10,944 nucleotides of DNA from an uncultured Clostridia bacterium (GTDB lineage: Bacteria; Bacillota; Clostridia; TANB77; CAG-508), in contig CARUQW010000051.1 in NCBI GenBank assembly GCA_949077355.1, positions 1 to 10,944 on the forward strand. The letters are read 5' to 3'. The position numbers were made by a program, and so were the translations under genes. Each line of letters opens with the position of its first letter. Position 1 is the first letter of the stretch. Of this stretch, positions 1-6,004 are shown piece by piece. A model generated the notes under the pieces. The model worked only from the letters and a program-made list of their open reading frames with translations. It was not told the origin of the DNA and did not search any database.

Positions 1-37
1 CCTATTTTTTTCAATCTAATCTATCTATAACTATTAT

Positions 38-847
38 CTAAACTCCTGAACCTACTACGACACAAGCTCTTCCATAACGTCCCGTCCTATAAAAACCTTT
101 TTGTAAGCAACCTTGATCATAACGTTTAGATTGATAGCTACTATGCATCTCACAAAGGTAATAATACGCTTCATGCCCCGCGTTACCAGCTTGCCAATTA
201 CACTTGCCATCATGAGAACAATTATAAGATTGCCCCGAAAACTCAAACAATGACGTTCCCCCACGAGAGAAAGCACAATCACCCAAAACTCCGCTAGTAA
301 TACCGCACTTATGTAATAACCAAGTATTTCCTGTACTTCCATGCCATCCTTCGGTTTCTGCCATGGCATCTCCTTTTTTTGAATTGCTTCCATTTCCCGT
401 TTCATAATTGTTCCAGTATCTTCCTGCTGCATTTTTCATATTTGCAACCAGCGTATTACTTGGTCCTGCTGCTGTCCATTCACCATTTAATTTAATTTGA
501 ATTCCTGAGACATTTCCTGTTGTCGTTTGACCATCTGTTATCTTATTTGGGTTTCCATAAGATGAGGCAGACAAAATTGCCATAGCTCCATATTCTGTAT
601 TTTTTTGCATATGAATATCCAAATTCTTATTTGAACTTGTTAAGTTCGAATTTATGGTATCAGTTAATCCTAACGTTCCTCCTGGTGATTGCATCTGTCT
701 TACTGCACTTACCCAGTCATTTAAATTAGCTGTTATTGGCGTTCCTCCATTTGCTTGTAAGGCAGCTTCTACTTTTGTTGATAGTATAAAAATTCCTATC
801 ATCATAATCATAAAAATCACGATTGACATTTTTCTTCTTTTGCTCAT
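38..847 (-). CDS. Secreted protein with hypervariable lectin-like C-terminal domain
   Basis: The 269-residue product starts at an ATG behind a GGGAGAG ribosome site. It opens with a signal peptide: basic MSKRRK, a hydrophobic stretch at residues 8-22, and a probable signal peptidase I site at VEA|AL (28/29). It should be exported and has no membrane or wall anchor. The mature protein matches the terminal domain of the large repeat protein at 1044-3527 and the broken gene at 4098-4917. Shared blocks are LQAN..(V/I)TANLN(D/N)W, HMQKNTEYGA, NG(S)GSN and GWHGSTGN.W. The last 80 or so residues are Cys/Tyr/Gly-rich and differ greatly from the paralogues, ending in GRACVVVGSGV. I infer a C-type-lectin or formylglycine-enzyme-like fold of the kind seen in variable ligand-binding proteins; this is fold-level pattern recognition, not proof. 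Codons such as GCG, GGG, ACG and AGG in the variable part are unusual for this AT-rich window. Ligand and role are unknown. It has its own promoter and is the only intact member of the three. Confidence 0.85.
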   Translation of the reverse strand: MSKRRKMSIVIFMIMMIGIFILSTKVEAALQANGGTPITANLNDWVSAVRQMQSPGGTLGLTDTINSNLTSSNKNLDIHMQKNTEYGAMAILSASSYGNPNKITDGQTTTGNVSGIQIKLNGEWTAAGPSNTLVANMKNAAGRYWNNYETGNGSNSKKGDAMAETEGWHGSTGNTWLLHKCGITSGVLGDCAFSRGGTSLFEFSGQSYNCSHDGKCNWQAGNAGHEAYYYLCEMHSSYQSKRYDQGCLQKGFYRTGRYGRACVVVGSGV

Positions 848-882
848 TTTTTTCTCTCCCTTTCGACTTTATTTTCATGTCT

Positions 883-912
883 ATTTTATTTTTTATGAGC
901 GAATTATGTCAA
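883..912 (-). promoter_or_regulatory. Sigma-A-type promoter for the secreted protein gene at 38-847
   Basis: On the minus strand a perfect TTGACA -35 box (907-912) is followed after 18 bp by TAAAAT (883-888), a 5/6 match to the -10 consensus. The expected transcript start is near 876, about 30 bases before the ATG, leaving room for the GGGAGAG ribosome site. The gene can therefore be expressed independently of the upstream large surface gene. No copy of the TACATAA palindrome found at the other surface-gene promoter is seen here. Confidence 0.6.
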
Positions 913-930
913 TGTGTTATAAGCATAATA

Positions 931-968
931 AAATCGCTTTAAACTTATTTCTAAATTTAAAGCGATTT
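931..968 (-). terminator. Hairpin downstream of the large repeat surface gene, probable terminator
   Basis: A perfect 13-bp inverted repeat (AAATCGCTTTAAA at 931-943 with TTTAAAGCGATTT at 956-968) has a 12-base loop. It sits about 75 bases beyond the stop codon of the 1044-3527 gene and before the promoter of the next gene. The tract after the stem on the minus strand (TATTAT) is only moderately U-rich, so termination may be leaky. Apart from this and the promoter, the 196-base gap holds nothing I recognise. Confidence 0.5.
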
Positions 969-1043
969 ATATTTTTTATCTTATTTAATTACTTAGCCGA
1001 TATGGATAGTTCTGTGCCTGTCCCAAAACTAACCAAAATTAAA

Positions 1044-3527
1044 TTAAATACCTGCTCCAGAAACTATAACAGCTCTTGCATAATGTGCCTTAGTAAAATA
1101 TCCTTCTCTTTCACAGCTTCCACAATGCCAAGCAGCATCGCCTATTCCACCATGAAATGCACAACGTGGACTACGTCCAGTATAACCATAGCTACCAGTA
1201 TGTGTACAATAATATGAAAAACCACTAAATGTAAAAATACTAGATGCTCTAGAACGTACAAAAGCACATTCTCCCATTGCGCCATTGTAAGCGCTAGCAG
1301 TAGCATTTACACCACAGTGATGTCTAAGCCAATTATTACCAGTACTTCCATGCCATCCATTTGTTTCTGCCATAGCATCTCCATTTTTCGAATTGCTTCC
1401 ATTTCCTGTTCCATAATTATCCCAATATCTTCCTACTGCATTCTTCATATTTGCAACAGAAGTATCACTTCTTCCTGCTGCCACCCATTCTTCATTTAAT
1501 TTTACTACCACTCCTGAAGCATTTCCTGTTGTAGTCTGCCCATCTGTTATCGTATTAGAATTTCCATAAGCTGATGCTGATAAAAGTGCTACTGCCCCAT
1601 ATTCTGTATTTTTTTGCATATGAACATCAAAATTCTTATTTGAACTTGTTAAATTAGCATTTATCGTATCTGTCAATCCTAACGCTCCTCCTGATGCTTG
1701 CATTTGTCTCATATTTTTTATCCAATTATTCAAATTAGCAGTTACTCCTGCTGTTTCATTTGCTTGTAAAATACTATTCGCATTACTTATTTGATATTTA
1801 GACATCCAAAATCCTGGTAATTGCTTCTTTGTACTTTCTCCCCAAGTAAAGGCTTCTGGTATTTTATAGCCTGCCTGTGTTTGTGTTCCTGTTCCACTCA
1901 TTAGTTTCACATTGCTTCTTTTATTTACCGTGTCTAAACTATATTGATATCTTGGTATCCATGTAAAGTAACTTGTTGAGGTTGCTCCTGTTATTTTTCC
2001 GTTTTCCACTGTTCCATCAGTTACTACAATATTTGCCCATTTTTTAACACTATAGTCATACCAATCCTTTGGTGCATTACTTCCATCATTTTTGATTTTG
2101 TTTCCTACTTTCATATTATTTCCATTTTCATCATAAGTCACATAATAGGTTCTATCTTCCTTAAATCCTTTTAAGACTGGTGCATTTCCTCCTATGGTTT
2201 CTATTTTTTGTGTTACAGCTGCTATATAAGCATTCGTACTAGCATTTCTTGCTATGATATTTACAGTATAAGTTTTATCTGGTTCTAATCCTGTATACAC
2301 ATAGTTTTCATTTTTATTGGTTCCTTCATGTACTTTCTTTCCATTAATGTAATACTCAAATTTCAAGCTTCCTGTCATCGATGCTCCTCCTATATTTTTA
2401 ACACGTATTACATTCGTTCCTGCTGAAAGTTCAGCTGTCATTCTTGGATTTTCATCATTACTAATTTGATGTTTTGTCATCCAATATCCCTTTATTTGTA
2501 TATTTCCATTATCTCCCCAAGTAAAGGCTTCCGGTATTTGATACCCAGGTTCTGTTTGTGTTCCTACTCCTTTGAAAAATCTTACATAAGACCTTTTACT
2601 TACATTGTCTAACGTATATTGATATCTTGGTATCCAAGTCAAGTAAGTTTCTAGACCATTATTTCTTGTTACAATATTCGCCCAGCTTCTGATTCCATAA
2701 TCATACCATTCTGCTGGTGGATTTTGATTAATTGGTATTTCATTGTGTTCTACTCCATTTTCATCCCAATAAACATAGAAGGTCGTATCTTTATCAAATC
2801 CTGTTAAATCTGGTTCATTTACATCTGCTACTGCATAGAATTTTGTCATACTTCCTATGATTTGTCCCTTTGCATCTAACAAGGTTACATTGATTGTCTT
2901 GTTTCCTTTTGTTAAATCCCTTATTGTATAGTTCTCTGGTTTATCACTTGTATATAGTATTTTTCCATTTAGAGCATACTGATATTTTGCAATTCCTTTT
3001 GTTGTATTGGTTTTGATATCTTTTATCGTTATCGTAGATGGTGTTGCCGTTGTTCCAAAATCTATCGTATACGTATCATTTTCTGTTAAGTCAGATAATT
3101 GATATTTTGACATCCAATACCCTGGTAATTGTGTTTTTCCATCATCTCCCCAAGTAAACGCTTCTGGTAATTGATATCCTATTTTTTGCAAAGTTTCCCA
3201 ATTGGTTAGTTTCTCATTTTCTGCATTAATATAATTGTTATTCAAATCTACAAATTTAACATCCATTCTTTCATTTTCTATTTTTCTATAAACATATCTT
3301 GGAATCCATACATAGTAACTTTCTAGTCCTTCACTTTCTACATGTAAATTAGCCCATTGATTGTTTTTATAGTCGTACCAATCATCCTCTGGTGCTTTAA
3401 TAATCCATGTTCCTGGTACTAAATTTCCATCTTTTTCTTTGATGTATCTAGTCTTTTCTCTCACAAATCCTGTATCTAATTTCAGCGTACATAAATACAC
3501 TCCGTTTGATGTTTTTATAATCTCCAT
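1044..3527 (-). CDS. Large repeat surface protein, C-terminal part (separated from its prepilin N-terminus by a frameshift)
   Basis: This 827-residue frame probably forms one 998-residue protein with the prepilin-leader frame at 3448-4041. Its ATG follows directly on an in-frame TAA and has no ribosome site at usable distance, so independent initiation is doubtful. Dropping one A from the A5 run at 3512-3516 joins the frames cleanly as ..NGDYKTSNGVYLCT... Three repeats of WYDY..WANI..WIPRY..PEAFTWG..GYWMSKYQ occupy residues 50-142, 274-354 and 489-579. Between them are beta-rich spacers (residues about 143-240 and 355-450) resembling Ig or fibronectin-type linkers. From residue 587 a terminal module homologous to the two secreted neighbours begins (LQAN..), hypervariable after residue 750 and ending YARAVIVSGAGI. 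The WIPRY and GYW.SKY blocks recall the formylglycine-enzyme/C-type-lectin fold. I infer a pilus-associated or membrane-anchored adhesin with a variable tip. The ligand is unknown. Confidence 0.8.
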   Translation of the reverse strand: MEIIKTSNGVYLCTLKLDTGFVREKTRYIKEKDGNLVPGTWIIKAPEDDWYDYKNNQWANLHVESEGLESYYVWIPRYVYRKIENERMDVKFVDLNNNYINAENEKLTNWETLQKIGYQLPEAFTWGDDGKTQLPGYWMSKYQLSDLTENDTYTIDFGTTATPSTITIKDIKTNTTKGIAKYQYALNGKILYTSDKPENYTIRDLTKGNKTINVTLLDAKGQIIGSMTKFYAVADVNEPDLTGFDKDTTFYVYWDENGVEHNEIPINQNPPAEWYDYGIRSWANIVTRNNGLETYLTWIPRYQYTLDNVSKRSYVRFFKGVGTQTEPGYQIPEAFTWGDNGNIQIKGYWMTKHQISNDENPRMTAELSAGTNVIRVKNIGGASMTGSLKFEYYINGKKVHEGTNKNENYVYTGLEPDKTYTVNIIARNASTNAYIAAVTQKIETIGGNAPVLKGFKEDRTYYVTYDENGNNMKVGNKIKNDGSNAPKDWYDYSVKKWANIVVTDGTVENGKITGATSTSYFTWIPRYQYSLDTVNKRSNVKLMSGTGTQTQAGYKIPEAFTWGESTKKQLPGFWMSKYQISNANSILQANETAGVTANLNNWIKNMRQMQASGGALGLTDTINANLTSSNKNFDVHMQKNTEYGAVALLSASAYGNSNTITDGQTTTGNASGVVVKLNEEWVAAGRSDTSVANMKNAVGRYWDNYGTGNGSNSKNGDAMAETNGWHGSTGNNWLRHHCGVNATASAYNGAMGECAFVRSRASSIFTFSGFSYYCTHTGSYGYTGRSPRCAFHGGIGDAAWHCGSCEREGYFTKAHYARAVIVSGAGI
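1791..3380 (-). repeat. Three divergent protein-coding repeats in the large surface protein
   Basis: The units lie at about 3102-3380, 2466-2708 and 1791-2063. Each encodes WYDY, WANI (WANL in the first), a (V/T)WIPRY block, PEAFTWG and a GYW- or GFW-type (M)(S/T)K(Y/H)Q block in the same order. Spacing varies because of insertions between WIPRY and PEAFTWG. They are diverged at DNA level, so they are old domain duplications and not a recent tandem expansion. The third unit leads directly into the variable terminal module. Confidence 0.75.
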
Positions 3528-4041
3528 TTACGTTTTTACTATCAGCTCTTCCTTTATATTCCCATATTTTAATTCCAAGTTCTTTACACCATTGTACTTG
3601 TTGTTGGTTATTTTCTATCGTGCTTCTAGAAACATAGTATAATTCTCCTTCGAATCCCATAGTAAACTTTTCTTCTGTTTCTCCTACTTCATTTAAGAGT
3701 TTTCTAATGTCTCTAATTAGCCCTGTATCCATTTCTATCTCTTCATCTGCTATAATGTCATAAATAACGCTTCCTCCTGCATACAGCTGCTTGATATCGG
3801 TTTGTCCTAGTTTTTCTGCTACACAATCTGCTACATACAAATTCCACTGTTCTGCAATTGCTGACATTTTGTGTTTAAATTTTGCTTCGTCAGTTTTTGC
3901 CATAATTCCGTTTTTTCCTAAAAATGTATATATGGTAACTCCTGCTAAAAGTAAAAGAACAATGATAGTTATCACTAAAGCTACTAGTGTAATTCCTGAT
4001 ACATTAGATCGATTGTCTATTTTTTCTTTTTTCTTCCTCAC
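3448..4041 (-). CDS. Prepilin-like N-terminal part of the large surface protein
   Basis: The 197-residue frame starts with GTG behind a weak AGGGAAAG ribosome site. A basic leader (RKKKEK) ends in NVSG|ITLVALVITIIVLLLLAGV, the type IV prepilin peptidase signal (cleavage after Gly16) and the hydrophobic alpha-1 segment. The usual Glu at position +5 is Ala, as I recall from many Clostridia pseudopilins. A pilin-like helix and small globular region follow (residues about 45-170). The last 21 residues (NIKRSV..ICERKD) look out of frame. The natural continuation is the overlapping +1 frame at 1044-3527, reached if one A of the A5 run at 3512-3516 is removed. I infer a pseudopilin-anchored adhesin exported by a type IV pilus or type II secretion-like machine, none of whose parts are in the window. 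It lies 56 bases after the preceding secreted gene and may be read from that gene's promoter. Confidence 0.8.
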   Translation of the reverse strand: MRKKKEKIDNRSNVSGITLVALVITIIVLLLLAGVTIYTFLGKNGIMAKTDEAKFKHKMSAIAEQWNLYVADCVAEKLGQTDIKQLYAGGSVIYDIIADEEIEMDTGLIRDIRKLLNEVGETEEKFTMGFEGELYYVSRSTIENNQQQVQWCKELGIKIWEYKGRADSKNVNGDYKNIKRSVFMYAEIRYRICERKD

Positions 4042-4097
4042 TTTTATCTTTCCCTTTTCTTAAATTTTTTATTAACTTACTATATTAAAACATAACA

Positions 4098-4242
4098 TTA
4101 AACTCCTGAGCCAACAACTACAACTGCCCTTCCTGTATGTCCTATAGCCCAATGTCCTTCCTTTGTATCGTCACCACAACGCCATTTCTGCATATTCTCA
4201 TCATGAGCATGGAATTCACATCGAGGAGCATGTCCTCCGTAA
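4098..4242 (-). pseudogene. 3' fragment of the secreted variable-domain gene, out of frame
   Basis: This carries the missing C-terminus of the gene at 4216-4917. In the +1 frame it reads YGGHAPRCEFHAHDENMQ.. and ends GHTGRAVVVVGSGV, matching the tails of both paralogues. An open frame extends up to 4325, but its residues before YGGH are a shadow of the upstream frame. Removing one base from the AAA at 4241-4243 (TTT on the coding strand) joins the two parts into a 272-residue protein, close to the 269-residue intact paralogue. Codon content and the intact tail suggest either a very recent mutation or a sequence error. There is no independent start for this piece. Confidence 0.7.
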
Positions 4243-4917
4243 ACCATTATAAGTAGTATGAGAACATTGATATGAAAGCCCACTAAAAGAAAAAATACTA
4301 GACTGTCTTGCACGTACAAAGGCACACTCTCCCATAGCCAAATCCTGTGGACTTGTGCCTCCTATACCACAGCGATGTCTCATCCAGCTATTTCCAGTAC
4401 TTCCATGCCATCCATTTGTTTCACTCATAGCATCTCCTATTTTAGCATTACTCCCATTTCCAGTTCCATAGTTATTCCAATATCTTCCTGCTGCTCCCTT
4501 CATATTTGTAACAAGAGTATCACTTCTTCCTGCTGCCACCCATTCTTCATTTAAATTTATTACAATTCCTGATGCATTTCCTGTTGTTGTCTTTCCAGCT
4601 GTTATCTTATCTGGATTCCCATACGCAGATGCCGACAAAATAGCCATAGCTCCATACTCTGTATTTTTTTGCATATGAATATCCATATTTTTATTGGAAC
4701 TTGTTAAATTAGTATTAATTGTATCCGTTAATCCTAAAGTTCCTCCTGTTGCTTGCATCTGTCTTACTGCACTTACCCAATCATTTAAATTAGCTGTTAT
4801 TGGCGTTCCTCCATTTGCTTGTAAGGCAGCTTCTACTCTATTTGTTTGTCCTAATATTCCTATTGTTGCAAATATAATAATTCCTATTAAAATTCTTTTT
4901 TTCCTATTCATTTGCAT
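4216..4917 (-). CDS. Secreted protein with lectin-like domain, truncated by a frameshift
   Basis: The 233-residue frame as found has a signal peptide (MQMNRKKR, hydrophobic residues 8-22, probable cleavage VEA|AL at 30/31). It is followed by the same module as the intact paralogue at 38-847: LQANGGTPITANLNDW, HMQKNTEYGAMAILSAS, NGWHGSTGN.W. The genuine sequence runs to about residue 225 (..CSHTTYNG); the last eight residues (LRRTCSSM) come from a one-base insertion at 4241-4243, and the true tail lies at 4098-4242. Two start codons are possible, 4917 and 4911; GGGAG is 4 bases from the first and 10 from the second. It is first in the surface-gene cluster, with a good promoter and a palindromic operator just downstream of it. 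Truncation would remove most of the hypervariable region, probably abolishing binding if real. Ligand unknown. Confidence 0.75.
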   Translation of the reverse strand: MQMNRKKRILIGIIIFATIGILGQTNRVEAALQANGGTPITANLNDWVSAVRQMQATGGTLGLTDTINTNLTSSNKNMDIHMQKNTEYGAMAILSASAYGNPDKITAGKTTTGNASGIVINLNEEWVAAGRSDTLVTNMKGAAGRYWNNYGTGNGSNAKIGDAMSETNGWHGSTGNSWMRHRCGIGGTSPQDLAMGECAFVRARQSSIFSFSGLSYQCSHTTYNGLRRTCSSM

Positions 4918-4941
4918 CTTTCTCCCTTTCTTTTTTGTTTA

Positions 4942-4959
4942 TACATAATTTGTTATGTA
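4942..4959. promoter_or_regulatory. Palindromic operator, copy 1
   Basis: TACATAA-TTTG-TTATGTA is a perfect 7-bp palindrome with a 4-base spacer. It lies at about +3 to +20 of the predicted surface-gene transcript. It is nearly identical to copy 2 at 5052-5069. Size and symmetry fit a dimeric Cro/C1-type regulator, and such a gene starts about 200 bases away. Confidence 0.6.
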
Positions 4960-4968
4960 TTTATTTTA

Positions 4969-4997
4969 ATTATAGCTTATCCTTTTATTCTTTTCAA
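4969..4997 (-). promoter_or_regulatory. Sigma-A-type promoter of the surface-gene cluster
   Basis: On the minus strand, TTGAAA (4992-4997) is separated by exactly 17 bp from a perfect TATAAT (4969-4974). The expected transcript start is near 4962, directly next to the palindrome at 4942-4959. A protein bound to that palindrome would block promoter clearance or early elongation, so repression is the simplest inference. Confidence 0.65.
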
Positions 4998-5051
4998 TAT
5001 CTAAATGATTTATTACAAAAAAGTAATTTCCCTGTAATATCTCTGTAATAA

Positions 5052-5069
5052 TACATAATTTATTATGTA
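5052..5069. promoter_or_regulatory. Palindromic operator, copy 2
   Basis: TACATAA-TTTA-TTATGTA differs from copy 1 by a single base in the spacer. The copies are 110 bp apart start to start, between two divergent genes, which would allow looping or separate control of each promoter. This copy lies about 100 bases upstream of the regulator gene. A possible -10 for that gene (TATACT, 5129-5134) has no convincing -35 box. The 5010-5050 stretch also has two ctgtaata direct repeats 11 bp apart. Confidence 0.55.
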
Positions 5070-5164
5070 ATTTTAATGTTTTTTATATTTTTTTGTTAAA
5101 ATAAAACCAATTAATGTTTTGTACCATTTATACTTATTAGTATATTTAAGTAATGGAGGTCACT

Positions 5165-5377
5165 ATGAAATTTAAAAGGTTGAAAGACCTAAGAGAAGAT
5201 AATGATAAATACCAAAAAGACATTGCTGATTTACTTGGTATTTCTCAACAATACTATTCAGAATATGAAAAAGGAAATCGAACCATTCCCATTCAACATT
5301 TGATGACTTTAGCCAAATATTACCATACTTCTGTCGACTATTTAGTTGGATTAACCGATAAAAAACACATTTCTTAA
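5165..5377 (+). CDS. Small Cro/C1-family (XRE) DNA-binding regulator
   Basis: This 70-residue protein is essentially a single helix-turn-helix domain: MKFKRLKDLRED, then QKDIADLLGISQQYYSEYEKGNRTIP, the classic HTH_3 scaffold with its recognition helix at about residues 26-36, and a closing YYHTSVDYLVGLTD helix. An ATG 12 bases upstream is in frame, but the ribosome site GGAGGT (5155-5160) overlaps that codon and is correctly placed only for the ATG at 5165, so I choose the latter. There is no separate sensor domain, so the signal is unknown. It is divergent from the surface-protein cluster, and the two palindromes between them make it the likely repressor of that cluster and perhaps of itself. 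The stop codon lies at the edge of the terminator stem at 5361-5410. Confidence 0.85.
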   Translation: MKFKRLKDLREDNDKYQKDIADLLGISQQYYSEYEKGNRTIPIQHLMTLAKYYHTSVDYLVGLTDKKHIS

Positions 5378-5410
5378 ATCTTAAAAATAAAGAATTTGAA
5401 ATGTGTTTTT
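5361..5410. terminator. Bidirectional terminator between the regulator gene and spoVT
   Basis: A perfect 13-bp inverted repeat (5361-5373 with 5398-5410) is A-rich at one outer end and T-rich at the other, so either strand yields a hairpin followed by U residues. It lies between two convergent genes: it overlaps the last codons of the regulator and ends five bases before the spoVT stop. The loop is 24 bases and AT-rich. Confidence 0.7.
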
Positions 5411-5414
5411 TTAT

Positions 5415-5969
5415 TTATATATCCATTTGACTTCCTAAAAATGTTGCTGCTGATTGAGCAACTTTTTTTTCTACATCATTCATTTTACCATTTGGTTCTT
5501 TGGCCATCAAAATAACAGTACCGATTGTATCTCCATTTGAAACAATTGGATATACAACTTGTGCATTATTTTTTCTTTCTTGATTATCATTTTTTGTTAT
5601 TGGCATAGCTACATCACTATTCTCTTTACTTGTATACACTTCTTTGTCTTCCATTAATTGCTCTAATTCTTGGCTAATATCTTGCTCTAAAAATTCCTTT
5701 TTAGAACCTCCTGATACTGCTATAATAGTATCTTTGTCTGTAATACAAGCAATATGTCCTGTAGTTTTTGATAAAGTTTCTGCATAACCTGCTGCAAATT
5801 CTGAAAGCTCACCAATTGGAGAATATTTCTTTAATATCACTTGTCCTTCTCTATCTGTAAATATCTCTAATGGGTCACCTTCTTTAATTCTTAATGTTTT
5901 TCTTATTTCTTTTGGAATAACAACTCGTCCCAAATCATCTATTCTTCTTACAACTCCAGTTGCTTTCAT
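5415..5969 (-). CDS. spoVT: Stage V sporulation protein T (AbrB/SpoVT-type regulator)
   Basis: The 184-residue protein begins MKATGVVRRIDDLGRVVIPKE, the signature of the AbrB/SpoVT swapped-hairpin DNA-binding domain (residues 1-50). A GAF-like C-terminal domain follows (residues about 55-184), with AGYAETLSK, ISQELEQLM, VVYPIVSNGDTIGTVIL and VEKKVAQSAATFLG. Length and layout match full-length SpoVT, not the short AbrB. I chose the ATG at 5969 because AGGAGG lies 6 bases upstream; the open frame extends 22 codons further but that part has no ribosome site and crosses the promoter. In Bacillus, SpoVT acts in the forespore as a tetramer that tunes sigma-G genes for spore coat and cortex formation and germination. 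The sigma-G-like promoter here supports the same role. It indicates a spore-former, although the gene also persists in some lineages that rarely sporulate. Confidence 0.9.
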   Translation of the reverse strand: MKATGVVRRIDDLGRVVIPKEIRKTLRIKEGDPLEIFTDREGQVILKKYSPIGELSEFAAGYAETLSKTTGHIACITDKDTIIAVSGGSKKEFLEQDISQELEQLMEDKEVYTSKENSDVAMPITKNDNQERKNNAQVVYPIVSNGDTIGTVILMAKEPNGKMNDVEKKVAQSAATFLGSQMDI

Positions 5970-6004
5970 AATTTTCCTCCTCGTTCTATTTGTTTTTATA
6001 ATTT

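Noticed and set aside
654..1217. Long plus-strand open frame opposite the surface genes
   Set aside because: It overlaps two coding genes antisense, has no ribosome site, and its composition mirrors the opposite strand. The same applies to other plus-strand frames in 1317-4948 and 8997-10715.
3512..3537. Programmed ribosomal frameshift at the A-runs
   Set aside because: The required shift is +1. Neither A5 run forms a canonical -1 heptamer in the right frame (the context is T AAA AAC), an in-frame TAA limits the site, and I see no stimulatory structure. An indel or sequence error is simpler.
38..4917. A complete diversity-generating retroelement in this window
   Set aside because: The variable proteins resemble its targets, but there is no reverse transcriptase, Avd gene or A-rich template copy of the variable ends here. 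Only the hypothesis of a distant element remains.
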